Shown: piece after piece, positions 34,713 to 44,050 of the stretch
How the letters are laid out: each line of letters starts with the position of its first letter
Position numbering within the stretch: the stretch's first letter is position 1
Assembly: GCF_020905375.1 (NCBI RefSeq)
Contig: NZ_JAJJBU010000013.1
Coordinates: 120,623 to 184,622 of the forward strand
Direction of reading: 5' to 3'
DNA: 64,000 bases
Source: Arthrobacter cryoconiti
Lineage (GTDB): Bacteria; Actinomycetota; Actinomycetes; Actinomycetales; Micrococcaceae
Notes under the pieces: generated by a model
Databases searched by the model: none
Told to the model about the DNA's origin: nothing
Seen by the model: only the letters and a program-made list of their open reading frames with translations
Program-made: the position numbers and the translations under genes

Positions 34713-35678
34713 ATGCCTTCCCTTGACGAATTGCTTGAGTGCGCCCATGTTGTGACCCTTCCCATGCGTGTGCGCTTCCGTGGCGTGGTGGAACGGGAAA
34801 TCTTGCTGTTGGAAGGACCCTGCGGATGGGCTGAGTTTAGCCCGTTTGTGGAGTACGACGACGACGAAGCGGCGCGGTGGCTGGCTGCTGCCATTGAAGC
34901 TGGCTGGGAGGGCTTCCCTGCGGCCGTTCGGGACTGGATCCCGGTCAACGCCACGGTGCCAGCCGTTTCCGCGGCTGAGGTGCCAGATATTCTTGCCGCC
35001 TTCGATTCGGTGCGCACAGTAAAGATCAAGGTTGCGGAGAAGGGGCAGTCCCTGCACGACGACGTTTCTCGGGTAGGTGCCGTCCGCCACCTGCTGCCGG
35101 ACGCATCGATCAGGGTCGACGCCAACGGCGGTTGGAACGTGGAACAAGCAGTCCAGGCGCTAACAATGCTCAACGTCTTTGGTCTGGAGTATGCAGAACA
35201 GCCCGTCCCGTCCGTGGCGGAGCTGGCCCGGGTGCGCCAGATGATGAACGGTGCTGTGCTGATTGCAGCCGATGAAAGCGTGCGCAAGGCCAGCGATCCG
35301 CTGGCAGTGGCCCGTGCCGGTGCCGCGGACCTTCTGGTAGTCAAGGCCGCACCACTTGGTGGGGTGCGTCGGGCATTAGAAATTGTCGCTGAAGCTGGGC
35401 TGCCGGCTGTGGTCAGTTCCGCGCTGGATTCCTCTGTAGGTATTCGTGCAGGCTTGGCCTTGGCCGCTGCACTGCCTCAGCTACCCTTCGCATGCGGGCT
35501 CGGTACCGTTTCTCTCATGGCCGGTGACATCGTCAATCCGAGCCTTGTGGCCGTCGCCGGTGGTATCGCTGTGCGCGAGGTCGCCGCGGACTCGGACCTA
35601 TTGGCCCGTTTTGCAGCCCCGGCTCAACGCCAGCATTGGTGGCGTGAGCGGCTGGGGCGCTGTCACGCAAAACTGTGA
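34713..35678 (+). CDS. menC: o-Succinylbenzoate synthase
   Basis: Enolase-superfamily dehydratase of 321 residues that makes o-succinylbenzoate from SHCHC in menaquinone synthesis. Residues expected for the family are visible: TVKIKVAEKG (lysine on the second strand), RVDANGGW (first metal ligand D), EQPVPSV (E), AADESVRK (D) and VVKAAPLGGV (lysine). The start follows TACAGT by 6 bases. It lies 72 bases before menD. Confidence 0.93.
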   Translation: MPSLDELLECAHVVTLPMRVRFRGVVEREILLLEGPCGWAEFSPFVEYDDDEAARWLAAAIEAGWEGFPAAVRDWIPVNATVPAVSAAEVPDILAAFDSVRTVKIKVAEKGQSLHDDVSRVGAVRHLLPDASIRVDANGGWNVEQAVQALTMLNVFGLEYAEQPVPSVAELARVRQMMNGAVLIAADESVRKASDPLAVARAGAADLLVVKAAPLGGVRRALEIVAEAGLPAVVSSALDSSVGIRAGLALAAALPQLPFACGLGTVSLMAGDIVNPSLVAVAGGIAVREVAADSDLLARFAAPAQRQHWWRERLGRCHAKL

Positions 35679-35738
35679 TGGACACGGCGATCTAGGCACT
35701 AGTTTGGAGTCTTGTGCTGCGGTGATCTTGGGGATGAC

Positions 35739-35744
35739 TAGAGT
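35739..35744 (+). promoter_or_regulatory. Leaderless -10 of menD
   Basis: TAGAGT, 6 bases before GTG 35751, suggesting that menD has its own promoter although it follows menC on the same strand. Confidence 0.55.
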
Positions 35745-35750
35745 GGTGGC

Positions 35751-37511
35751 GTGAGACTTCTAACTTCGATGGATACTGCCAGATACGTGGTGGATGCACT
35801 GGAACGGGCAGGTGTCCGCCACGTGGTGGTTTCTCCTGGCTCCCGCAATGCGCCTCTTGCCTACGCTTTAGCTGAGGCCCAGGCGGATGGCAGACTGCAA
35901 ACGTACGTACGGATCGATGAACGCGTGGCCGGTTTTACGGCACTGGGGCTGGCTCAAGGCTCGGATTCCCCAGCCGCCGTGGTGACGACCTCCGGAACTG
36001 CCGTGGGTAACCTGATGCCGGCCGTCATGGAGGCCAACCACTCGGGCACGCCTCTGCTGGTCCTTTCCGCCGATCGTCCACAAGAATTGCGCGGCACCGG
36101 CGCCAACCAAACCACTCAGCAACTGGACCTCTTTGGCGAGCACGTTCGGTTTGCTACCGATGTGGCCGCGGGTGACGATCCCAGCAGTGCCGTGGCGACG
36201 GCCCTTAGTGCCGCTCAGGGTCGCTTAGAGGAAATTCCGGCCGGTCCGGTGCACGTGAACGTGGCTTTCCGGGATCCTTTGACACCTGCCTTGGACGGCT
36301 CGGAGTGGGAGCGGTTGCACCCCATCGTTGAGTCTGTGACGATGCCGGAAATTGGGGCCACGAATGACGTAGCCCCTGTTGCCGAACCACAGATTGTTGA
36401 GCCGCCGATGGTGCTGCCGGCATCGAGCCACCGCAGCGTGGTTGTGGCAGGGCACGGCGCGGGTCCGGAGGCGGAACGTTTCGCTCGGACGCTGGGACTG
36501 CCATTGCTGGCCGAACCTTCTTCGAACGCCCGCTTTGGTCCCAATGCGGTAGGCCCCTACAGATTATTGCTCGACGGTTTTGGTGCCGATAGCCTCTGGC
36601 CGATCGAGCGCGTCGTTGTCTTTGGACGGCCGACTCTTTCGCGGCCCATAGCGAAGCTGTTGGCTAACGCCGAGTTGGAGCGTGCTCTTTACGTCCCCCG
36701 ACCGGTTGCTTGGTTTGAGGCCGGACGCCGGGCGGAGTTGGTGTTGACGCAGTGGGATCAGGTGGTCGGTTTTGCTGGCCGTGGGCCTGAAGGCTGGCTG
36801 AAGGCCTGGCAAACTGCTGGCGCTGCTGCCGAAGAAGCCCTTGATGTGATTCTGGTGAAGCATGCGCAGCCGGAAGCGCCGGTGACCGCGGAAGCGCTCT
36901 CTGGCCCCGCCGTTGCCAGGGCTGTCTGGGCTCGCGTGCAGAACGGTGGCGCGGAGGAAGCTGCCGGGAACCTCATATTGGGTTCATCCAATCCCATTCG
37001 CGACGTAGACCTGGCTGGCAAGCCCACGAAAAAGGGCACAGCCCGCGTCTTTGCCAACCGTGGGCTGGCGGGAATCGATGGCACCGTGGCCACAGCCACG
37101 GGCATCGCTCTGGCCACTGGCGCCCCTACCCGGGTCCTGCTGGGGGATCTTACGTTCTTGCACGACGTCGGCGCGCTGCTACTAGGTACGGACGAAACCG
37201 AGGCAGATCTACAAGTCATCGTGTTCAACGACTTCGGTGGGGGAATTTTCTCGGTCCTGGAGCACGGAACCTTAGCGCAGACACCCAACTATGCGCCCGC
37301 CGTCGAACGCTTCTTTGGTACGCCCCACGCGGTTGACGTGGCGGCATTGGCGCGTGCCTACGGCTGGGGGCACACACTGGTAAGCACTGAAACGGAACTG
37401 ACAGACGCGCTCGCAGCAGGTGTCCATGGGCGCAGCATCGTGGAAGTGAGAGCGTCCCGAGTAGATCTAAGGGGTTTGCATGCAAGGATTCGCGCAGCCT
37501 TAAGCAACTGA
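35751..37511 (+). CDS. menD: SEPHCHC synthase MenD
   Basis: TPP-dependent 2-succinyl-5-enolpyruvyl-6-hydroxy-3-cyclohexene-1-carboxylate synthase of 586 residues, joining isochorismate and 2-oxoglutarate. Signature SPGSRNAPLAYAL at residues 28-40, YVRIDERVAGFTALG with the activating glutamate, LSADRPQELRGTGANQTTQQ, and the TPP motif LLGDLTFLHDVGALL followed by VIVFNDFGGGIFS. GTG 35751 is supported by the TAGAGT hexamer; ATG 35769 is an alternative. Its stop codon lies within a stem-loop shared with the convergent ABC gene. Confidence 0.95.
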   Translation: MRLLTSMDTARYVVDALERAGVRHVVVSPGSRNAPLAYALAEAQADGRLQTYVRIDERVAGFTALGLAQGSDSPAAVVTTSGTAVGNLMPAVMEANHSGTPLLVLSADRPQELRGTGANQTTQQLDLFGEHVRFATDVAAGDDPSSAVATALSAAQGRLEEIPAGPVHVNVAFRDPLTPALDGSEWERLHPIVESVTMPEIGATNDVAPVAEPQIVEPPMVLPASSHRSVVVAGHGAGPEAERFARTLGLPLLAEPSSNARFGPNAVGPYRLLLDGFGADSLWPIERVVVFGRPTLSRPIAKLLANAELERALYVPRPVAWFEAGRRAELVLTQWDQVVGFAGRGPEGWLKAWQTAGAAAEEALDVILVKHAQPEAPVTAEALSGPAVARAVWARVQNGGAEEAAGNLILGSSNPIRDVDLAGKPTKKGTARVFANRGLAGIDGTVATATGIALATGAPTRVLLGDLTFLHDVGALLLGTDETEADLQVIVFNDFGGGIFSVLEHGTLAQTPNYAPAVERFFGTPHAVDVAALARAYGWGHTLVSTETELTDALAAGVHGRSIVEVRASRVDLRGLHARIRAALSN

Positions 37512-37576
37512 CCCGCAATTAATGTTCAAAATCCGGTCAAAAACCTGATTTTTCAACATCTTTTGCGGGTCAGTTG
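37505..37576. terminator. Long two-part stem-loop between menD and an ABC ATPase gene
   Basis: The outer arms CAACTGACCCGCAA (37505-37518) and TTGCGGGTCAGTTG (37563-37576) pair perfectly over 14 bp. Inside, TGTTCAAAATCCGG and CCTGATTTTTCAACA form a second imperfect stem, so the whole 72 bases can fold into one long hairpin. The left arm begins in the last sense codon of menD. Probably a bidirectional terminator, from its position between convergent genes. Confidence 0.65.
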
Positions 37577-37589
37577 GGGGTGCGGGAAT

Positions 37590-38399
37590 TTAGAGAACTC
37601 GGGAAAGGAATTCCTGGGTTCTGTGGTGCTGCGGATTGGCGATGATATCGCGGGGGTTTCCTGATTCAACCACGACGCCGGCATCCATGAAGGTGAGGGT
37701 GTCGCCGACTTCGCGAGCAAAACCGATCTCGTGGGTGACAACGATCATGGTCATACCGGAAGCGGCCAGTTTTTTCATAACTTCCAGCACGTCCCCGACC
37801 AGTTCCGGGTCAAGTGCTGACGTGGGCTCATCAAAGAGCATGAGTTCCGGTTCCATGGCCAGCGCACGAGCGATCGCAACACGCTGTTGCTGCCCACCAG
37901 AAAGTTGGGACGGGTAGAAGTTCGCCCGATCAGACAAGCCGACCATTTCCAACAGTTCCAATGCCTTCAGCTTCGCCGCGGACTTGGACTGGTGCTTGAC
38001 CTGCGTGGGTGCTTCGATCACGTTTTGCAAGGCAGTCTTGTGCGGGAAGAGATTGAAGCGTTGGAAAACCATACCGATTTCTCGGCGCTGGGCTGCGATC
38101 TGCTTCGTCGTCAGGTCATGGAGTTTGCCGTCCACTTCCCTGAAACCGATGAGGTCGTTATGTACATAGATCCGGCCGGCGCTAATGGTCTCCAACAAGT
38201 TGATGCAGCGCAGCAGGGTTGATTTACCCGATCCTGACGGGCCGATGATCACCGAGACTTCACCCGGCTTCACAGTCATGTCAATGCCTTGCAGGACGTG
38301 GTGTTCTCCGAAGAACTTATGCACGCCTTGAATTTCCACGAGTGGTTTGACGTCAGTGAGTGTCCGCGAAGTGTTGGGGCTGGTGGTCTCAGTCATCAT
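37590..38399 (-). CDS. Polar amino acid ABC transporter, ATP-binding protein
   Basis: ATPase of 269 residues of the GlnQ/HisP type. Walker [13 protein letters not shown]-loop [13 protein letters not shown], signature [12 protein letters not shown], Walker [14 protein letters not shown] and the H-loop VTHEI are all intact. The start overlaps the permease stop by ATGA. Third gene of a three-gene import operon read leftward from 40314. Confidence 0.93.
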   Translation of the reverse strand: MMTETTSPNTSRTLTDVKPLVEIQGVHKFFGEHHVLQGIDMTVKPGEVSVIIGPSGSGKSTLLRCINLLETISAGRIYVHNDLIGFREVDGKLHDLTTKQIAAQRREIGMVFQRFNLFPHKTALQNVIEAPTQVKHQSKSAAKLKALELLEMVGLSDRANFYPSQLSGGQQQRVAIARALAMEPELMLFDEPTSALDPELVGDVLEVMKKLAASGMTMIVVTHEIGFAREVGDTLTFMDAGVVVESGNPRDIIANPQHHRTQEFLSRVL

Positions 38400-39367
38400 T
38401 TTCCACCTTCCGTGGTTCCATCAGCCTGGGCCGGTGGTTTTGTGTGTGCGGCAGCCACGACGGCGGTAGCTTTCACTGGGGCCATCGTGACGTTATCTAC
38501 ACCCTTGCCAAAATGGCGCTCGATGTAGAACTGTCCCACCATCAGTACCGAAGTGATAACCAAGTACCAGAATGCGGCCACCATCAGCAACGGGATCGGC
38601 AAGAAGGTACGGCTCGCCAACGCATTTGTCACGAACGTTAGATCCAACGTGAAAGGCACTGCCAACACCAAGGAGGTGGTCTTGAGCATGCCGATGGTCT
38701 CATTACCCGTAGGAGGAATGATGACGCGCATGGCCTGGGGCAAAATAATCCGCCACATGACCTTGCCACGGCGCATACCCAATGCCTCAGCCGCTTCCAT
38801 CTGTCCGTTGTCCACAGACTTCAAGCCGGCCCGGAAAATTTCGGCCAGATACGCGGACTCGTTCAGGCCCAAACCAACAATCGCGGCCACAGTGGCGTTG
38901 ATGACGGTAGCGGTATCCCAAGAGAGAAGCTCTGGGCCAAACGGAACACCAACGATGATTTTCGGATACAAAGCGCCGATAGAACCCCAAAATAGCAACT
39001 GGGTGTAAACCGGCGTACCTCGGAAAAACCATACCCAAACCCAAGATACGTAACGAAACAATGGATTATCCGACTGGCGCATGAACGCCAAAAGGATCGC
39101 CAAAACGATCGCGATAATCATTGAGGTAACCGTCAAGATCAACGTCCAGCCCACACCTTGAATGACAAGAACATCAAAAAGGTAAGTTTGGAACGTCTTC
39201 CAGTAAAACTTTGGATTGGTCACCATCGACTGAGCAGCCAAAGCCACGATCAGCAAAATAAGGGCCGCGCCTACCCAACGCCACGGATGCCGGACTGGAA
39301 CTGCGTCAATGAGTTCCAGTCCGGAACCCGAGCGTGGTGTGGACCTACGCTCAAATGCTCTACTCAA
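38396..39367 (-). CDS. Polar amino acid ABC transporter, permease
   Basis: Permease of 323 residues of the HisM/GlnP type. [25 protein letters not shown] is the first core helix; [15 protein letters not shown] and the EAA loop [18 protein letters not shown] are diagnostic. There is an N-terminal segment with an extra helix (about 30-50) and a cytoplasmic tail at the C-terminus rich in A, K and T. It begins five bases after the binding-protein stop. A single permease gene suggests a homodimer. Confidence 0.92.
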   Translation of the reverse strand: MSRAFERRSTPRSGSGLELIDAVPVRHPWRWVGAALILLIVALAAQSMVTNPKFYWKTFQTYLFDVLVIQGVGWTLILTVTSMIIAIVLAILLAFMRQSDNPLFRYVSWVWVWFFRGTPVYTQLLFWGSIGALYPKIIVGVPFGPELLSWDTATVINATVAAIVGLGLNESAYLAEIFRAGLKSVDNGQMEAAEALGMRRGKVMWRIILPQAMRVIIPPTGNETIGMLKTTSLVLAVPFTLDLTFVTNALASRTFLPIPLLMVAAFWYLVITSVLMVGQFYIERHFGKGVDNVTMAPVKATAVVAAAHTKPPAQADGTTEGGK

Positions 39368-39372
39368 GAAAC

Positions 39373-40314
39373 TTAGCCTGCCGTCGGATTCAGGACAGCC
39401 TTCTGGATGCCGCCGTCAGTGTTGTTCCACGTGGCCAGGATCTTCTTGTAGGTGCCATCCGCGATGAGCTTGTTCATGACCTTTTCAATGACCTGGGAGA
39501 AAGCGACGTCATCCTTGGCAATAGCAATGCCCTGTTCGGCAGCATCGTAAGTGGTACCAAGAACTTCTAGCTGCCCATTGGTCTTGGCCAACGCGTTGTT
39601 GATGATGGGGGTATCGGCGCTCATGGCGTCAATGGTGCCGCCAACCAAGCGGGTGGTGACATCCGTCTGGTTCTTAAGGGAGACAATTTCGATGGCTGGC
39701 TTACCGTCGGCCACGCACTTGGCAGATCGGTCTTTTACATCAGGGTCTTCTTCCACGGTGCCGGTCTGTACGCCGACCTTCTTTCCGCAGAGGTTATCCA
39801 TTGTGATCTTGTTGGGGTTGCCCTTTTGGACGGCCCACAGCACGCCAGCATTGAAGTAGCTGACAAAGTTCACTGCCTTGGAGCGCTCGGGATTGATCGT
39901 GAACGAAGAGATGCCCAGATCATAGACGGTTCCAAGCTTAGGCAAGATGGAGGAGAAATCAGCGGTGTGAACGACTGCCTTCTTGCCTAGGGTCGCCGCA
40001 ATCGCCTTGGCGAAGTCGACGTCGTATCCGATGGGGGTCTGGCCGTCTTTGTCCAAGAATTCTGCCGGCTCATATGAGGTGTCGGAGCCGACTTCGATGG
40101 TGGCCTTGTCCTTGATGCTCGCAGGCAGCATGGCAATCAGAGCATCGTCCTTGGCGACGGTGGTCGGATCGAATGCGGCAGCGCCGGAGGCTCCTGCGGT
40201 GCTACCTGAATTGGCGCCACCGTCCTGAGACGCCGTAGTACAGCCGGTCAGTGCCAGGGCTGCGACGGCGGCAACCGTGGCTAGACGAACGGTCAGCCGA
40301 GATGAAATTTGCAT
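39373..40314 (-). CDS. Polar amino acid ABC transporter, substrate-binding lipoprotein
   Basis: Family-3 extracellular solute-binding protein of 313 residues. The N-terminal signal has the lipobox ALTGC (Cys25), so it is a lipoprotein anchored on the outer face of the membrane. The mature part has KATIEVGSDTSYEPAEFLDKDGQTPIGYDVDFAKAIA and later QNKVGVQTGTV-like GKKVGVQTGTVEEDP. AAAGGG precedes the start. It heads the SBP-permease-ATPase operon. The amino acid carried is unknown; glutamate/glutamine or cystine-like ligands are typical. Confidence 0.92.
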   Translation of the reverse strand: MQISSRLTVRLATVAAVAALALTGCTTASQDGGANSGSTAGASGAAAFDPTTVAKDDALIAMLPASIKDKATIEVGSDTSYEPAEFLDKDGQTPIGYDVDFAKAIAATLGKKAVVHTADFSSILPKLGTVYDLGISSFTINPERSKAVNFVSYFNAGVLWAVQKGNPNKITMDNLCGKKVGVQTGTVEEDPDVKDRSAKCVADGKPAIEIVSLKNQTDVTTRLVGGTIDAMSADTPIINNALAKTNGQLEVLGTTYDAAEQGIAIAKDDVAFSQVIEKVMNKLIADGTYKKILATWNNTDGGIQKAVLNPTAG

Positions 40315-40554
40315 GTTTTACCCTTTGTTTCCTATCTGGAGCACAGCGATTGAAATCTAGTGTAGCGCCCTGTGACTTGCATCACGGTAAACGATGTTTC
40401 ACTATTGAACAACTCTCTGGATGACTTTGCAACACCGAAAGTCCGGATGATGTCTGAAATCCCGGACGTCACATTAGTCGCAAATGTCACGCTGGCGAAG
40501 TCGATCGTCCCTGCTGCAGGGATCGTTCCCGCAACTTCCGGCAGGAGGTGAGGC

Positions 40555-41898
40555 TTAGGTGCGCAATCCGAGAGCCTGGAGCATGGGCCGGAATTTGGCC
40601 CACGTTTCCGCCAACTCAGCAGAAGGATCAGAGGCCTCGACGATGCCGGCACCAGCATATAAACGCACTGTTTTCGGTGACTCCAGCACAGCCCCTCGCA
40701 GGGCAATTCCCCACTCACCATTGCCAGCTCCATCCAGCCATCCGACTGGCCCGGCATAGGGTCCGCGATCCATTTTCTCCAGCTCAAGGATCAGTTTTCC
40801 CGCGTCTTCTCGCGGAGTTCCGCAAACTGCAGCAGTCGGATGCAAGGCCTCTACTAGGGACAGAGAGGTGGGCAGATGGCCGTCGGTATCGGCCAGTACC
40901 GCCGTGACATCGGATGCCAAATGCCACACATTGGGCAGTTCCAAAATGAACGGCTCGGGGGGGAATGAAAGGTCGGTGGCAAACGGTGCCAACTGCCGCA
41001 CCAAGGACCGCACGGCGAAGTCATGCTCCTGTCGCTGCTTGGTGGAACCGCCTAGGACCGTGGTCGCAAAGTCCACTGAACCCTCGGGCTCATCCTCCCT
41101 ATCCAGGGTCCCTGCTAGAACACGGGCTTGGGCCGTGGTGCCGTCTACTTTGATCAAAATTTCCGGGGTGGCTCCGACTAAGCCGCGCACTCCATACGTC
41201 CAACATTCACCATAAAGTTGGACCAATCGTTGCAAGATTGAAACACGGTGCACTGGTTCCTCAAACGTTGCCACCACGTCGCGGGCCAAAACCACCTTGT
41301 CCAGCCCCCCACCTTCGATTGCGTGCACGCCCGCTGTGACGGACTCCTTCCACTGCTCTTCCGTAAGCGCACCCGTGGTGAGTGTCCCGCGGGACGCTGC
41401 GGCCGCCGTCGTACCTTCAGCCGGAAGTTCAAGCAACTCATGATCCACAGCCAAAAATGCGCACAGGGCAGCATGGGCTGATTCAACCGTGGGAGATGTG
41501 CCGTCCACCGTGAGCTGAGTGATCCATACGGTCCCGGCGCTAAAACCAACCACTACCGCGGGGACCACCAAAATTGAGCGATGTGCGCTGGTCTTGGAAA
41601 ACGCGAAGGAACCAAAAGCCATTGGGCCGGTGCCAGGGCTATTGATGGAGTCGACTACCAAGGCGTCAGCCAGCAAAGATTTCCACCACTGTTCGGCAGT
41701 GGCGAAACGCTCGCCGCCGGTGCCGGAATAGTTGGCGATCTCACCGTAGCCAAGGAGGCCTTCCCCCCGACGCAGCCAGCAGAACACGTCGGAAACCAGC
41801 AGGTCGGCAGGTGAGCCGGCGCGGTGATCGCCCAGTGCTGTCGCATCCATGACAGTGGTGAGGGTGCGTAGCTGGTTGGTGCCCAAGGAAGCAGTCAT
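40555..41898 (-). CDS. menF: Isochorismate synthase
   Basis: Chorismate-binding enzyme of 447 residues that makes isochorismate from chorismate. The C-terminal domain has GLDKVVLARDV, VEALHPTAAVCGTPREDA, YAGPVGWLDGAGNGEWGIALRG and YAGAGIVEASDPSAELAETWAKFR, the isochorismate/salicylate synthase signature. A TAATCT hexamer stands 9 bases before the ATG. It is divergent from menG, and its product feeds MenD, encoded 3 kb to the left. An isochorismate synthase for siderophore synthesis is less likely in this neighbourhood. Confidence 0.92.
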   Translation of the reverse strand: MTASLGTNQLRTLTTVMDATALGDHRAGSPADLLVSDVFCWLRRGEGLLGYGEIANYSGTGGERFATAEQWWKSLLADALVVDSINSPGTGPMAFGSFAFSKTSAHRSILVVPAVVVGFSAGTVWITQLTVDGTSPTVESAHAALCAFLAVDHELLELPAEGTTAAAASRGTLTTGALTEEQWKESVTAGVHAIEGGGLDKVVLARDVVATFEEPVHRVSILQRLVQLYGECWTYGVRGLVGATPEILIKVDGTTAQARVLAGTLDREDEPEGSVDFATTVLGGSTKQRQEHDFAVRSLVRQLAPFATDLSFPPEPFILELPNVWHLASDVTAVLADTDGHLPTSLSLVEALHPTAAVCGTPREDAGKLILELEKMDRGPYAGPVGWLDGAGNGEWGIALRGAVLESPKTVRLYAGAGIVEASDPSAELAETWAKFRPMLQALGLRT

Positions 41899-42023
41899 GA
41901 TGAATCAAGATTACCTGCCAGTAGACGCCTCGGTGGGCAAGCTTCCGGCCTCGCTGCGGTGGGATCGCACACAACTGGCTCCACCAATGCACGAACGGCG
42001 CCAAAGTTTGAGACACTGGGGGA

Positions 42024-42719
42024 GTGAACCGTGCATCCCTTGAGAAGCGTCCGGAAGAAGTGGCAGCCATGTTTGACGACGTGGCCCCCAAATACGACAT
42101 CGTCAATGACATCTTGTCCATGGGGCAAGCACGCCGCTGGCGCCGCATCGTGGTCGACGCCGTGGGCGCCGTCCCTGGCCAGCGAGTCCTTGACTTAGCC
42201 GCGGGAACAGGTACGTCCAGTGAGCCGTATGCCGACGCTGGCATCCAGGTGGTGGCGTGCGATTTTTCGGTGGGAATGCTAAAGGTCGGCAAGCGTCGGC
42301 GCCCAGACATTGATTTCGTCGCTGGGGACGCGACCAACTTGCCGTTCGCCGACAACTCGTTTAACGCCTCCACGATCTCTTTTGGCTTGCGTAACGTCAT
42401 TGACCCGAAGAAGGCGCTGCGCGAAATGCTGCGCGTGACAAAGCCCGGCGGCAAGATAGTGGTGGCGGAGTTTAGCCAACCTACCTTTGCCCCATTCCGA
42501 ACTGTCTACACCGAGTATTTGATGCGAGCGCTGCCAGCCGTTGCCCGGAAGACGGCGTCCAACCCAGAAGCTTACGTCTACTTGGCTGAGTCAATTCGGG
42601 TGTGGCCCAATCAGGATGAATTGGCTCATTGGCTCACAGAAGCAGGCTGGGGCAACGTTGCCTACCGCAACCTCAGCGGCGGCATTGTCGCCATCCACCG
42701 CGCCACGAAACCAGCCTAG
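42024..42719 (+). CDS. menG: Demethylmenaquinone methyltransferase
   Basis: SAM-dependent UbiE/MenG methyltransferase of 231 residues that adds the ring methyl in the last step of menaquinone synthesis. Motif I is [15 protein letters not shown], with [28 protein letters not shown] and [20 protein letters not shown] downstream. GTG 42024 lies 6 bases after GACACT, a near match to the leaderless pattern, and also behind GGGGGAG. Nine bases separate it from the reductase gene. Confidence 0.94.
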   Translation: MNRASLEKRPEEVAAMFDDVAPKYDIVNDILSMGQARRWRRIVVDAVGAVPGQRVLDLAAGTGTSSEPYADAGIQVVACDFSVGMLKVGKRRRPDIDFVAGDATNLPFADNSFNASTISFGLRNVIDPKKALREMLRVTKPGGKIVVAEFSQPTFAPFRTVYTEYLMRALPAVARKTASNPEAYVYLAESIRVWPNQDELAHWLTEAGWGNVAYRNLSGGIVAIHRATKPA

Positions 42720-42727
42720 TAGCAGCC

Positions 42728-44050
42728 GTGAAGGTACTCATTGTCGGAGCTGGCCCCGCTGGATCCACCGCTGCCTGGCACCTAGCCCGCGCTGGCATCG
42801 AAGTCACCGTGTTGGAAAAGACCCGGTTTCCTCGCGAGAAGGTGTGCGGTGATGGACTGACTCCGCGAGCTGTGCGTGAAATGCAGCTCATGGGTTTGCC
42901 GCACGATCCCATGGACGGTTGGCGCAGAAACAAGGGCCTTCGCCTCATCGCTGGCGGTCGACGCGTTGAGGTTCCGTGGCCCGAGCTCTCCAACTTCCCC
43001 GACTACGGGCTGATCCGTACGCGCCTGGGCTTCGATGAGTCCTTGGCGCGGCATGCGGAAAGCGCCGGAGCCGTGATCCTGGAGGGCCATTCGGTTAGCA
43101 CGGCGTTGACGGACGACGCTGGCACAGTGGTAGGTGCCCGGGCGTCACTTTTGGACGAGGCAGGGCGGAAGACCTCAGAGACCCGCGACTTCTTCGCCGA
43201 CGTCGTTCTGGCAGCCGATGGCAACTCAACGCGCACAGCGGTTTCCCTGGGACACGAAAAACGCGACGACCGTCCCATGGGTGTTGCCTATCGGACCTAT
43301 TTCACCTCCCCACGCCACGAAGACGACTGGATGGAAGGCTGGTTGGAATTGCCTGACGCCTCCGGTCGTCTACTGCCCGGCTATGGCTGGGTGTTTGGCG
43401 TGGGCGACGGAACATCCAATGTGGGGCTGGGTATCTTGAATTCGTCGAAGGAATTCGGCAAGCTGGACTACCGCTCCGTGCTGCGCGACTGGACAGCAGC
43501 CATGCCCGCCGAGTGGGGCTTCACGCCGGAAAACCAGGTGGGGCCAATCCGCGGAGCAGCCCTGCCCATGGGCTTTAATCGGACGCCGCACTATTCCAAG
43601 GGACTCATGCTCTTGGGCGACGCCGGTGGAATGGTCAGCCCGTTCAATGGGGAGGGTATCTCCTACGCCATGGAATCGGCCCGTTTTGCCGCCGAGTTCA
43701 TTGTCCGTGCAGCCGGAGCGAACTCCCGGATCGCTTCAGAGCATGCCCTTTCCAGCTACAGCGGCTTTGTCCGCGAGCAATGGGGTAGCCATTTCACCTT
43801 GGGTCGAGTTTTTGCCCAGCTCATTGGTAAGCCACAGATCATGAAGCTTGCGCTTCGGACCGGCATGCCCGTGCCGGTCCTGATGCGCTTTGTGGTGCGA
43901 CTCATGGCAAATCTGACCGACTCTGGGGAACGCGGTTTTGAGGATAGAGTGATTCATCTACTGGAGAAGTTGGTCCCAGCGACAACCAACCAGAGCACCA
44001 GCGGTAACTCCCAGCAACAATCCCTACCAATAGTTAGTGTTAAGCAGTGA
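42728..44050 (+). CDS. Geranylgeranyl reductase-family flavoprotein, MenJ-like
   Basis: FAD-dependent reductase of 440 residues. The dinucleotide motif VLIVGAGPAGSTAAWHLARAG opens the protein, then EKVCGDGLTPRAVREMQ and LLGDAGGMVSPFNGEGISYAMES. In actinobacteria related enzymes (MenJ) saturate one isoprene unit of the menaquinone side chain, which fits its position between menG and the polyprenyl synthase. GTG 42728 was chosen; the frame is open further up inside menG but the protein homology begins here. The stop overlaps the next gene by GTGA. Confidence 0.9.
   Translation: MKVLIVGAGPAGSTAAWHLARAGIEVTVLEKTRFPREKVCGDGLTPRAVREMQLMGLPHDPMDGWRRNKGLRLIAGGRRVEVPWPELSNFPDYGLIRTRLGFDESLARHAESAGAVILEGHSVSTALTDDAGTVVGARASLLDEAGRKTSETRDFFADVVLAADGNSTRTAVSLGHEKRDDRPMGVAYRTYFTSPRHEDDWMEGWLELPDASGRLLPGYGWVFGVGDGTSNVGLGILNSSKEFGKLDYRSVLRDWTAAMPAEWGFTPENQVGPIRGAALPMGFNRTPHYSKGLMLLGDAGGMVSPFNGEGISYAMESARFAAEFIVRAAGANSRIASEHALSSYSGFVREQWGSHFTLGRVFAQLIGKPQIMKLALRTGMPVPVLMRFVVRLMANLTDSGERGFEDRVIHLLEKLVPATTNQSTSGNSQQQSLPIVSVKQ

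Noticed and set aside
40332..40787. Minus-strand frame of 151 residues overlapping the end of the isochorismate synthase gene
   Set aside because: Half lies in another frame of a well-supported gene on the same strand. The remaining ~220 bases up to the binding-protein gene show no domain or ribosome site.
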